From: Symbiodinium microadriaticum
Taxonomy: Eukaryota; Sar; Dinophyceae; Suessiales; Symbiodiniaceae
Direction of reading: 5' to 3'
Assembly (NCBI GenBank): GCA_001939145.1
Contig: LSRX01000508.1
Span: 226,021 to 290,020, forward strand
Length of the DNA: 64,000 nucleotides
Below are positions 53,790-63,107 of the stretch, in pieces. Both the position numbers and the translations under genes were made by a program. Each line of letters starts with the position of its first letter. Position 1 is the first letter of the stretch. The notes beneath the pieces are model-generated. The model saw only the letters and a list, made by a program, of their open reading frames with translations. It was not told the DNA's origin and made no database searches.

Positions 53790-56700
53790 CTGTTCAAACA
53801 TCCCTAAACCCTAAACCCAAAAGGATAGAGCTGGAGCTTCAGGACTCTTATGAAAGGGGCCTGTCTTTCTGAGTCTCCCGACGTGCCTGCGCAGTGTCCT
53901 TTCCTTTGCCCTTGCCTTTGCCTTTGTCGTCCTTCCCCTGCAGCATTGCTCGCATCGAAAGCACATGAGAAACTGCATTCCGAAGAACAGTCGTGGCATC
54001 AAAAGGATGCTAACTCACCTCGGCCGGTTGATGAGTATTCAACTGCCTGGAGTCCCAGGGGGTTTGTATACACATGAAGCCCAGCGCAGGCCTTTAACTA
54101 TGGATTAAAAATTGAACACCACCTACAACACGGAAAGCCTCGCGCCAGCTCACAACTAGCGAGTAAACACATCTCATCAACGAAAAGCTTTCTTTCAAAA
54201 CTCAAGGCGGTGCTGATCGCCCTGGAGAAGAGCAGAAAAGCGCCCTAAACCCTAAACCCTAAATCCTAAATCCTAAACCCTAAATCCTAAACCCTAAACC
54301 CTAAACCCTAAATCCTAAACCCTAAACCGCCTTGTCCTTTCCTTTTCCCTTGCCCTTGTCATCTTGAAGGCCGCCATCCTGCATCCAAAGGCGCGTCTGG
54401 TGGCGCTTCCTTAGAGAATCTCGCTGGGTTTAGGGTTTAGGGTTTAGGGTTAAGGTTTTAGGGTTTAGGGTTTGGGGTTTAGGGTTTAGGGCTAAAGCCA
54501 AGAGATTCAGAGCTTCCGATGGCTACGGCAGTGGGTATCCGTGGTGAGCTCTGTCAACAGCAAGGCCCGCGAGCAGAAGCAACCTTTAATACTTATACTT
54601 CTGAGAACAGTCACCGTGCAGAGTAACTTGCAATGAGAATGACCATAAACAATCCCAAAGCAAGTTCTGACAATCAGAGCGCACACACACACACACTAAC
54701 TAACATATAGCGTGCTTTGATCAAGATAAAGCAGGGTTTCTGGCCCACAATGATCACCAGCTTCGGGTCGTACGTGGTGCTGATCTTCTTGAAGGCATCA
54801 TCCAGCCTTGGCTCCCGCCTCTCTCTTGCCGAAGCAACTCTGAGAGAGGCTCTGATTCGGAAGGCTTTCGGGCCTTTCGGAAACTCCTCTAAACCCCAAA
54901 CCCTAAACCCTGAACCCTAAACCCTGAACCCTGAACCCTAAACCCTAAACCATACAAAAGCCAGCGGCAAGTTGAGCTCCCGCTTCAGCACGTTGATGAA
55001 CTGCCCATCCGAGACGCCGTCGCCTTGTGGGGCTGCTAGGCCACAGCTCTCGGACCCTCCCTGGGGGGAGGGGGGGTTTGGGGTTTATGGTTTAGGGTTT
55101 AAGGTTTAGGGTTTACGGTTTAGGACCCTTTCTGGGGGGGGGCAAAACTGAACTTAAACCTGAGAAGATCGTCCGATAAAACAGATGCAGGGGCAAATCC
55201 GCTTCTGGGAGTGGACAGCCCTGCACCCCGAAAGCAAGGTGGGAGAGCACAGGAAGTGGGACTGACTGAACTTGGGGCCTTTGGGCTGATTCATTCGGAT
55301 GTTGCGGGCTCCTAGACTAAGACAGCTCCGATCCCAAACCCCCTACCTGCGGGAGAGAGGGTGGGTTTTCAAGTGCGAACGTGACAAACCCGAAGGCCCC
55401 CTAAAAACTGCTTTCTGCACACCGCGAGAAAACTCGGAATGCGGGGCTCTGGCGGTAGTAGATGATCGTATCGGGGAGCTTCTTGTTCATGCTTCTCCAC
55501 TTCTCCAGAATGTTGTATGTCATACCTTGCGGCACGGAGACACTCAAAAACCTCATCCTCAGCTGTCGGGCGCCTAGACAGCAATCCACCCTTCACCCCG
55601 CCAAGCTGCTGGTCAAGTCAATGATACGCTCTTCGCTTTGGCGATTTCTTTGCTTGAGCGTATTGAGCGTGTATGGCGATTGGCCCCGGATCTGGTGGAA
55701 GTAAGATGCCTCGAGTTTAACTTTCCCCAGGGCTCCAGTTATGTGGTTAGTAACCCACTATTTAGTAGGTAACTGGAGCCCTAGGGTTTAACAGATTGAC
55801 AGACATGGATCGCGTCACGTTTACATCTAAGCGCCGAGGTGCGTAGCTTGAATCCGTGGAACCCACAACTCCGGCCACACTGATACCGGCAACCTTGTGG
55901 GTCACGTCAGCACCCATGATCATGGTGGCCTGACAACACACCGACAGTGAGCACAAGAACAACTGCTTTGTACGGACACGCCGTGCTTTCCCTCCCGGCC
56001 TCCTCCTTCCTGAGAAGCGGGTGCGGCTCCGAGAGTGCCACGTTGTGAGCCGCCCGACAGCCAGTCGGCATTTCCGGGAGTTTCGGGGTGATCTTCAGCA
56101 TGAGGTTGTTGAGCTTCTTCTCGGCGTCCTCCCAAGCAAAAACAGCATCTCAGTGGCACTTTAAAGCTGACTCCTGGCCTCAATGCCCTTCTTGCAATTG
56201 ACGAACTGTGTGGTGAAGGTGCCCATCTCGGTCTCTGTGATGAGCTTGACGAGCTTGTAAAGGTGGTCTGTGATGGCCTCAAAGCGGAGGCTTTCCCGGC
56301 CCTTCCCGGCGCTGTCACTCCAACACAAGGAGTGCCATGGTATGATACCATGACGTATCATGACTATCAGACTTCCGTGTGCTGGCACAAGTTCCGTGGC
56401 CCTACCCAACGGCGGACTCCAGGCCCTAGTGGTTCGGGCGTTTTCAGAGTCACCCTGCCAGAGCAGGCCTCACTGTTGTCCAGCAGGATAACCAGCAGCT
56501 TGAGGTCCTTTCAATTTTCACATCCCCGCTTACATGTCACCTTGCCGTTTCGTACGCTGCCACTCTTCTCTGCGTGCCCGCCTTATGCGCCGTCGCCACT
56601 CTGTTGAGCTCCTTTCGGATCACATTGCCCATCTCCGGAGAGAAGGCCTCCCTGTTCTTGTGGCCTTGCACCAGGCTGGATCTCAAATGAGCAGAAATCT

Positions 56701-59700
56701 CAGCACAAGTTCGATGACTGCAAGCCGAAGAGCAACGGAAGTAGGAGTTGAAGGCCTCGGAATCAGAATAACGGCTCAATGCAGCAAAAGCAATCAAAAG
56801 CTGTCAAGAACCCCACCCAACCGACCCAACCTCCTCCGGCCACTCCACAAACTTCGCGTCTGAAAAGTTCATGCCCTTGCTGTAGCACCGCTTCGTCAAC
56901 TGATCCGCGAACCATTGGATGTCTCTCCTGCAGGAGCTGCTGCTGTTCTTGGCATAGATTAGCTTGGCACTTCGTGCAGCATTCAGGTTCGAGTCACGAG
57001 GCCATTCAGCAATGCATGGTAAAGCCCTTTGGCAGTGCTCTAACCCTAAACCCTAAACCCCATCTCTACGCACGCCCTCTATCGGGACTTCTGCGATTAA
57101 TCCGAGCCATGTCCAGGGTGGATTACCAATACTGGCAAGGGTGACACGGGCGCACAGAACTTGACATGCCAAGTCCTGCATGCTTGGAACACTTCGCGAT
57201 ACTCCAATAAGTTGGACGTATCATTCCCATTTAGCAAACGGCTTCACTCTTGCTATTCCTGTTCCTGTTGTTCTGACCTGACCATACATCCTACATCAGT
57301 ACAGCACCACAGCTGCCATGCTCTAAACAACAGCCGTACCGCGACACAGATACACGTGGTCAGAATGCTGCCGCGTCGCTCACTGGGACTTCTCTCTGTC
57401 GTGAAGGTCCAAAGGCCCCAGGAAACCTGAATGTCGCTGGACATCTTTGGAGTTTTGGGGGTTTCGACTCTCACACTCGCACCAGGCATTTAGGGCATTT
57501 GGGGTTTCGGGTGTAGGGTATACTGTATGGGTGTATAAAGTTCAGGGCATCTAGGAGTGTAGCTCGGCGAGCCGGTCGGCCCCAGCCCCCACCAGTCCTG
57601 TGACGTGCCTGTCTCTTGTTGCAACTTGCGGCGACAGTCGCGCCGTTGGCAAGCGAGTAGGAGGACCAGTTTACAGGATTTGTGGGGCTGGCATCGGCCT
57701 GCAGAGCTTACCAAGCCCGAGCGTCGTTGAACTTCGGGGGCGCGAGGGTCTTGAAGTTGTTGGAGTAGTTCGTGGAGTCTCTCATGACGGCGCTGCTGCC
57801 TCGGATATGACTGTAGGACTCAGGGTTAACAGGCTGCAATACTACTATAAACATGCTGATACGCTGTATTATGCTGCAGGATGACTGCTGCGCCTCGGAC
57901 TTCTTTAGACAGAGAGGTCTCGGGATCAGAGGTTGAGACGGCGATGCCAACCGCCAACCTGAAATAAAAACCATGGACCTACGCAGAGAGCCCAAGAGGA
58001 ATTCGTCTCTTTCACAAGGCCAAACTCAATAAGTCGTACGGGCGTTTGCGAAACTAAGGGGTACCCTCTTTTGGGGTCCTTACAATACGGATCCTACTAT
58101 GTAAGGTACTATAATAGGTTACGCAAGCATACTCGGAACACGGTCAAACACAGGGTCCCTATTTTGGGAGACCCCCATATTATGACATGCGACAGGAATT
58201 TGGACTCTGGCAGAACCGGGCCATGCAGGCGAGGTTGGTTTCGGCTCTTTGGGCAGTGCAGTAGCTACAGGCGCGTCGTGTGAGCTAGAAAAGCATGTCT
58301 CAGTCAGCGCAATTCCACTCGACAACGGTCTTTATACCCTAAACCCTAAACCGTATAGGGCTTCCGAGGAGTGCAGTATCGCACCGATCGTAGCCGTAGA
58401 GTCGCAGGAGGAGCTCCTGCCCCGAAAATGGGGGGGCACCTTTATTTTGGGGTTCTTATAATCAGGATCCTACTATTTAGGGTACTATATTAGGGTCCCC
58501 TATTTTCGGATAATGGGGCATTGCCTTCACCGTCTGATAAGCTTCCCAAGCGCAAACTTCAGGCAACCCAACCCCACCATTGCAAGCAGGGCGACCATCT
58601 CGCAGCTTTGGCGTGTCCAACAGCCTGCCGGTAACGGCGAGCATCTCGAACGCCACGTCGACCTCAGGGAAACATCATGATACTAACGGGTTTAGGGGTT
58701 AGGGCTTAGGATCTCAGGAAAAACGGGGATGCTGTCTAAAGCTATGGGCAGTATCATCCTGCCACGACTGCTAGGAGTGTGGCCCTCGAAGAGCCGCCCG
58801 GGCCCCAACTTATAAAGGAACCCTTCTAGATCCCTTTAAAGGAACCCGTATAGATCCCTTTAAAGGAACCCCTATAGATCCCTTAAAAGTCAGATCCAAG
58901 CGACTCCCTTTGGCTTCAGGGCGGCAGAAGGGCCTCGCAAGGGTGGTTTTGAGCACCACTTCAAGATGACTTCAAACAGATGCCAAAATACCGAATGAAC
59001 ATCAAGAAAACGGCTGATAGCGACCATTTTCTGCTGATATTTCCAAAATGCTCTGGCCCGATGTCAGTCTGGCCCCGGCCTAGCTGTGTATTGTTCAGGG
59101 CTTGCATGATCTGGTCTCGCCGGGCGGAGGGCTGCATGGCTGTCCTCCTCGTCACCTGGCAATTGCCAGCAAATCTACTGTGTACTCAATTTCGAGGTTG
59201 CCGCCGCAAAGTCTCGCTCTAACACTGCAAGATTGTACCGAGGTGGAAGCTTGAACCTTGCACTCGTGAGCCTCCTGCTGGAATTCCGGCCGCAGCTTTC
59301 CCACCGCCAGATTGTGCTCACCTCAACGCAAACTGCCCAAACCCCTGGATCTCTTGGGCATAATCTTGCAGCCGAGGCGCCACCCATGACATAGATGTAC
59401 TCCATGGGAATGCAGTTTCGCGCGTTTCCCAGCTGGATACACGGAAGATCAGGATGTTTGAGGGTCAGGCCGTGCTTATGCTTGAAATAGGCGGCGACGT
59501 CCACCTTGCCACCCATCTCTTCGCAATCGAACTGATAACGGTTCGCGGGCTTGTCGGTCAGCCCGTACACCAACTTGCCCTTGACCTTCACCTGCAATCC
59601 ACGGAGAGAGACAGAGAGACGTATCGCAGCTTTTTAAGGCAGACCGTGCCTGGCCATATTCCGCTCTGACTCGCCTTAGATGCCAATTCGAAAGACAGCT

Positions 59701-61704
59701 CTGACCTGAAGTGCCTCTCGGACCTCGCGTATCCCAACCTGAACTAGCTACGACTAGATGGCTCCAAGACGGTTGACGTGAAAGCCTCAAACGACCTGCT
59801 GTGACAATGGGGAAGTTAGCAGCACCACCTAGCGTGCCTCCTGAGACAGTACGGGCCCTAGGTGCATCAAGTTAAGCCAGCGACAGCTTTCGCAGGCCAA
59901 GCTCTCCTCGAAGTGAGTCGCGCATGGTTGTGTATCGCCTGCGCATGGCACATTCCCGCAGTAAGCGCTTGACTGCGCAGTGGGCTAGCCCATCATGTAT
60001 AGCCTTATAGCCTGTCTTAGTGCACGCCCGAGACGTGTCGTTCTTACAGCACAATGACAGACGCTCGCTGGACCGTTCGCTTAACCAGGCTAGCCCTGCA
60101 CGGACACCCGAGTGTGGCAGTAGGCTTGGTAAAGCTCTCCTCACACATCTCGTGCCTGTCCCAATAATTCCAGACCACATCCCTGGCAGCGAGCACAAAA
60201 CGGCTCGATTGCTTCGTCAGTGCTACTGTTTCGGCGGATGAAGTTGAGCATCGTTATAGACCGCTTCATCGTGATCATCGTCATCGTCATCATCATCACC
60301 ATCTTCTTCTTCATCTTCATCATCAAAATCATCCTCTTCATCATCATGTCGTCATCATGTTCATCAACATGCACCGTCACAGTCATCACATCATCGTCAG
60401 CACCACCAGCAGCATCACGACCCCCACCGCCGCCAGCACTAGAATCGCAACCAGCGCCGCTACCACCACAACCACCACGCCGACGACCGCAGCCACCGCA
60501 CCGCCAAGACGACGACACCACCACCACCACCACCACCACCACCATCTCGGTCACCACCACCACCATCTCGGTCACCACCACCACCACCACCACCACCACC
60601 ACCATCTCGGTCACCACCGCCAACGCCGCTGCTGCCACTAGCGCCTACAGCGTTGTCCTGCAAGGTGAAGAATAGCACAGTACACACATACAAGTGACTG
60701 GGTGCTTTGCTCTTGAACGAGACAAGTTAGCAGAGAACGAACGCAACAACACCCAGCGTTTATCGAGCCCATAATTTCAGTACTTGATGGCTGTGGCGTC
60801 TTTCTTTGATGGCCGAGGGAAAGATCAATGTTCTGCCAACTTATTGGCCCGAGTCGACCCTTTGCTTAGGCTCCAGCTTCTTGCATTCCTCCTCACTATA
60901 CCAATCTCCAGGCCTTTTGGCCTCAGCTGCTGAAAGCTCGCGACTTTGAGTGGCGAAATGGCAAGGAAAACAGCTCTGAAGACTGACAGACTGATTCAAC
61001 CAGTCCCGACTGGACTTGAGTCGAAAACGAACTCTTCGCATCAGGGATGGGTCAGGATACGGATAAGTGTGCTCAGGCGAGGCGCGCCCAGCTTCCCCAG
61101 CAGGTCAATGACCGACATGTCGGGAAGACCCACAGATGCCACAAGGTTTAAGCCTGAGGCAAGAACTCAATGGAAGCCTGTCGAGCTCTCATATCCCTAT
61201 ACCTTCCTCGGCTACGACCGTGCTTCTTGCTTCTTCCCCTGGCGTCGATCACTACTCCATCTCCTGACTTTGCCTGGGTCCTAAAATGCTGCCACGCCAC
61301 TCAAGGTCGCTCGCGCGGGGTTGAGTCGGCCACCAACCCCAGGCCCGCCATTCACGATCTCCACCTGGCCGATGTAGCCGAACCACATCTGGCCTCGGTT
61401 TTTTTCTCACAGCCAAGAAGGCGTGTGGCGAAACCAAGCTTTTTCCCCTGGAGCTGTGTTTTGATCCGGCTCTCTGTCAAAGCGCCAAGGAACTGGCCCT
61501 TTCACTCTTCAGTCAGAGACTAGAACTTCAGACCATCATTCTCAGTATTGCTGCTGATCCGAGCTAGGCCTCAAAACTTTAGAGCGAGTGGCGGCCGTAT
61601 TTCAAGGGCACGGCGTCGCAGATGAGACGGTTGTCGGCGCAGATGACTTTGCGGCCTTGCGCAATCAGTTCCTCCCTCTCCTGCGCGAGAGTTCGGATGG
61701 CCAC
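52964..61704 (-). CDS. Argonaute-family protein (N, PAZ, MID, PIWI; at least 18 exons)
   Basis: Pieces of an Argonaute lie in the right order on the minus strand. Confident chain from MID to stop, all phases matching: 56,927-56,837; 56,647-56,582; 56,507-56,469; 56,277-56,179; 56,128-56,054; 55,929-55,843; 55,709-55,610; 55,525-55,454; 55,023-54,969; 54,806-54,758; 53,789-53,666; 53,523-53,435; 53,351-53,261; 53,178-52,964 (416 codons plus stop). Upstream are PAZ exons 59,591-59,381 and 59,321-59,275, a linker exon 59,155-59,080 and an N-domain exon 61,704-61,596; exons between these and the first MID exon are incomplete. Argonautes bind small guide RNAs and silence or cut matching RNA. The PIWI tetrad reads D (MGADVTH), E (SEERIIDL), D (YYRDGVSDGQF), D (PAYMADH, where animal AGO2 has His), so slicing looks possible. 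Eleven of 13 donors in the chain are GC. Introns contain telomere-like tracts and MITE-like elements. The 5' end is not in hand. Confidence 0.85.
53803..53818. repeat. Telomere-like pair just upstream of a splice acceptor
   Basis: CCCTAAACCCTAAACCC on the + strand, i.e. TTTAGGG twice in gene orientation, 12 bases upstream of the predicted acceptor of the exon at 53,789. Confidence 0.85.
54245..54330. repeat. CCCTAAA/CCTAAAT telomere-like array in an Argonaute intron
   Basis: About 85 bases with a CCCTAAATCCTAAA variant. It lies in the 968-base intron 54,757-53,790; an inverted TTTAGGG array follows at 54,425-54,492 in the same intron. Confidence 0.85.
54758..56277 (-). CDS. Argonaute PIWI domain, N-terminal and central exons
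   Basis: Exons: 56,277-56,179 (AITDHLYKLVKLITETEMGT, then FTTQFVNCKKGIE; the YxxVKxxxxxxxGxxTQ segment at the MID-PIWI border); 56,128-56,054 (DAEKKLNNLMLKITPKLPEM; the LKINxKLGG segment); 55,929-55,843 (ATMIMGADVTH, catalytic D, then VAGVVGSTDSSY); 55,709-55,610 (ASYFHQIRGQ, then RQSEERIIDLT, glutamate finger); 55,525-55,454 (MTYNILEKWRSMNKKLPDTI plus IYY); 55,023-54,969 (DGVSDGQFINVLKRELN, second catalytic D); 54,806-54,758 (LDDAFKKISTTYDPKL). Every join restores the family alignment with no leftover bases. Between the GQ and the glutamate-finger segment there is an insertion of about 12 residues. The end of the 56,128 exon is the least certain. Confidence 0.85.
54891..54950. repeat. Telomere-like array in a 162-base Argonaute intron
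   Basis: CCCTAAA/CCCTGAA array taking up about 60 of the 162 bases of the intron between the YRDGVS exon (ends 54,969) and the next (starts 54,806). It begins 18 bases downstream of the GC donor in gene direction. Confidence 0.9.
55075..55130. repeat. TTTAGGG-type array in a 430-base Argonaute intron
   Basis: GGGGTTTATGGTTTAGGGTT-type sequence in the intron 55,453-55,024, so in gene orientation it is CCCTAAA-type, opposite to the neighbouring intron array. Confidence 0.85.
55730..55781. repeat. Perfect short hairpin in a PIWI intron
   Basis: GGGCTCCAGTTA (55,730-55,741) and TAACTGGAGCCC (55,770-55,781) form a 12-bp perfect stem with a 28-base loop. It fills about 40 percent of the 133-base intron 55,842-55,710 that separates the first catalytic Asp exon from the glutamate-finger exon. 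Confidence 0.8.
56469..56927 (-). CDS. Argonaute MID domain exons
   Basis: 56,927-56,837 encodes RDIQWFADQLTKRCYSKGMN, then FSDAKFVEWP; this fits the MID pattern FxxxLxxxCxxxGMxI with the following P. 56,647-56,582 encodes AFSPEMGNVIRKELNRVATA plus HK. 56,507-56,469 encodes DLKLLVILLDNSE, the hydrophobic strand before the YxxVK helix. MID anchors the 5' phosphate of the guide RNA. The first donor is GA, the next two GC. A further upstream piece near 57,160 (TWHVKFC) may be the start of MID but does not fit the phase. Confidence 0.75.
57041..57060. repeat. Short telomere-like tract in an Argonaute intron
   Basis: CTAACCCTAAACCCTAAACC on the + strand, in the unresolved stretch just upstream of the first confident MID exon. 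Confidence 0.75.
58041..58175. mobile_element. MITE-like element, family C, enlarged copy
   Basis: Left AAACTAAGGGGTACCCTCTT, right CAGGGTCCCTATTTTGGGAG, with GGATCCTACTATGTAAGGTA inside and about 40 foreign bases between centre and right arm. Lies in an Argonaute intron. Confidence 0.55.
58421..58510. mobile_element. MITE-like inverted-repeat element, family C
   Basis: CCCGAAAATGGGGGGGCACC at the left, GGGTCCCCTATTTTCGG at the right, centre GGATCCTACTATTTAGGGTA. In an Argonaute intron. Confidence 0.65.
58805..58892. repeat. 30-bp minisatellite
   Basis: Three units of TATAAAGGAACCCTTCTAGA/TCCCTT type. In gene orientation the reading GGATCTATAGGGGTTCC is not part of any supported exon. Confidence 0.8.
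59080..59155 (-). CDS. Argonaute exon after PAZ (linker 2 start)
   Basis: After TGCCAG^G the frame encodes VTRRTAMQPSARRDQIMQAL, then NNTQL, ending before a GC at 59,079. It continues the family's QTxxMxxxTxxxPxxRxxxI helix directly from the preceding PAZ exon in the right phase. The downstream junction is not confirmed. Confidence 0.65.
59275..59591 (-). CDS. Argonaute PAZ domain exons
   Basis: 59,591-59,381 starts after TTGCAG^G and encodes VKVKGKLVYGLTDKP, RYQFDCEEMGGKVDVAAYFK, then HKHGLTLKHPDLPCIQLG and NCIPMEYIYVMG. This is the PAZ pattern (VxxYFxxxYxxxLxxPxLPCLQVG...LPxE), the pocket that holds the guide 3' end. 59,321-59,275 encodes GEHNLAVGKLRPEFQQ, matching the GQxxxKKLxxxQ turn after PAZ. 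Donors are GC, then GA; both acceptors are AG^G. Confidence 0.85.
59600..61595. other. Argonaute N-domain to PAZ interval, exons not resolved
   Basis: The rest of the N domain and linker 1 should lie here. Possible pieces on the minus strand: AAEAKRPGDWYSEEECKKLE (near 60,920-60,860) and NFIRRNSSTDEAIEPFCARC (near 60,245-60,185). None matches the family well enough to call. Confidence 0.35.
60268..60640. repeat. CAT/TCA and CAC trinucleotide microsatellites
   Basis: TCATCA-type from 60,268 to about 60,400, CCGCCA/CCACCA-type to 60,525, then (CAC)n with ATCTCGGTCA interruptions repeating about every 27-45 bases. Poly-His, Thr, Val and Gly ORFs are repeat translations. Confidence 0.9.
61596..61704 (-). 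CDS. Argonaute N-domain exon (candidate)
   Basis: After TGACAG^G, 36 codons plus one base encode VAIRTLAQEREELIAQGRKV, then ICADNRLICDAVPLKY, ending at G^GC. The ADNRLICDAVPL part fits the N-domain signature AYDGxKxLYTxxPLP with the expected preceding helix. It is 2 kb upstream of PAZ on the same strand. A family A MITE-like fragment lies right beside it (61,711-61,765). The assignment rests on one short motif. Confidence 0.55.
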
Positions 61705-61710
61705 CTGTCA

Positions 61711-61765
61711 CAGGGGCCTTCATAATGAGAATAGGGCCATGGGGTATTATACTTACTATAATCAT
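61711..61765. mobile_element. Partial family A elements
   Basis: AGGGGCCTTCATAATGAGAA, then TAGGG, is the left arm of family A; a second diverged piece (TAGGGTCCTTGTTAATTAGA, then ATAAGGG) is at 61,838-61,912. Confidence 0.5.
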
Positions 61766-61912
61766 ACTAGGGTTCAGGCTCTAAGAGTCCCAGTCATTCT
61801 CGGCTCTCCGCGGTTTCAGGATCCGTGGCAGGAGTCATGTAGGGTCCTTGTTAATTAGAATAAGGGTTTGGGCTCCTAGTATATAAAATAGGTATATATT
61901 ACAGGAACCCTG

Positions 61913-62438
61913 ACAGCCTAACAGCAATATTCGCAATTCTCTGGGCTCCTTTTGTTTAGAGAGAGGCCGGCTCACGCTCCGGACAGACACTTGGACCCGG
62001 CCACCCCCCCCCGGGAGGCCTGCACGAAGCGTCGGTGTTCTGACATTGACGCCATAGCTTCCGCAGGATCCATTGTTTTGTCCACCTAGGGCACCATCTA
62101 TTTTGAGGCACTACTCCGCAGGCAAACCCTGAACCCTAAGGCATAAAGCCTGAAGCCTATACTACCCTCATACAGTACCCTAATACAGTAGCCTAATATA
62201 GGACCCTAATATAGTAACCTAATATAGGACCCTATAGGACCCTATATCTTTCAAGCCTGGTCCCTGAAACCCCGGTAGACCTGCGGCTGGTGCAGCCACC
62301 CAAGATCGATCTCACGGCCCTCGAACTTCACCTCGCTTCTAGGGGAAGGGAGGAAGAACGGGGCTTTAAGACTTGTGGTGCAGGGTTTTTTTCACACCCG
62401 GCCGTAGGGTTTAGGGTTTAGGGTTTAAGACTTGTGGT
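61913..62438. other. Sequence left of the assembly gap
   Basis: CCTAATATAG tandem words of about 15-bp period at 62,160-62,245 and a TTTAGGG array at 62,406-62,423. No supported exon. Confidence 0.5.
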
Positions 62439-63062
62439 NNNNNNNNNNNNNNNNNNNNNNNNNNNNNNNNNNNNNNNNNNNNNNNNNNNNNNNNNNNNNN
62501 NNNNNNNNNNNNNNNNNNNNNNNNNNNNNNNNNNNNNNNNNNNNNNNNNNNNNNNNNNNNNNNNNNNNNNNNNNNNNNNNNNNNNNNNNNNNNNNNNNNN
62601 NNNNNNNNNNNNNNNNNNNNNNNNNNNNNNNNNNNNNNNNNNNNNNNNNNNNNNNNNNNNNNNNNNNNNNNNNNNNNNNNNNNNNNNNNNNNNNNNNNNN
62701 NNNNNNNNNNNNNNNNNNNNNNNNNNNNNNNNNNNNNNNNNNNNNNNNNNNNNNNNNNNNNNNNNNNNNNNNNNNNNNNNNNNNNNNNNNNNNNNNNNNN
62801 NNNNNNNNNNNNNNNNNNNNNNNNNNNNNNNNNNNNNNNNNNNNNNNNNNNNNNNNNNNNNNNNNNNNNNNNNNNNNNNNNNNNNNNNNNNNNNNNNNNN
62901 NNNNNNNNNNNNNNNNNNNNNNNNNNNNNNNNNNNNNNNNNNNNNNNNNNNNNNNNNNNNNNNNNNNNNNNNNNNNNNNNNNNNNNNNNNNNNNNNNNNN
63001 NNNNNNNNNNNNNNNNNNNNNNNNNNNNNNNNNNNNNNNNNNNNNNNNNNNNNNNNNNNNNN
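62439..63062. other. Assembly gap (624 N)
   Basis: Unknown bases. The 15-mer TTTAAGACTTGTGGT occurs at 62,365-62,379 and again at 62,424-62,438, right at the gap edge, so a tandem repeat may have stopped the assembly. Four ORFs drawn across the gap are artefacts. Confidence 0.98.
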
Positions 63063-63106
<44 letters not shown>

Positions 63107-63107
63107 G
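63063..63107. repeat. TAA trinucleotide microsatellite at the gap edge
   Basis: About 15 clean TAA units immediately right of the gap. Confidence 0.95.

Larger units (their letters stand above)
57070..59079. other. Unresolved part of the Argonaute gene (linker 2 and start of MID)
   Basis: Minus-strand pieces that look like linker residues are FGICL (near 58,990), LEVVLKTTLARPFCRP (near 58,960-58,915, a different frame) and NNFKTLAPPKFNDA (near 57,755-57,715). The first two would align with the FGIxVxxxMxxVxGRVLPxP segment if joined, but 10 extra bases separate them, so either a splice I cannot define or a frameshift is present. Two family C MITE-like elements lie in this stretch. Confidence 0.45.

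Noticed and set aside
53439-53801. 120-codon minus ORF read as one exon
   Set aside because: Its middle (after SQLG) and tail do not match Argonaute; splicing out 53,665-53,524 restores the family sequence, so the ORF reads through an intron.
60141-60693. Val/Gly/His/Thr-rich ORFs up to 165 codons
   Set aside because: Translation of CAT and CAC microsatellites; overlaps Argonaute intron.
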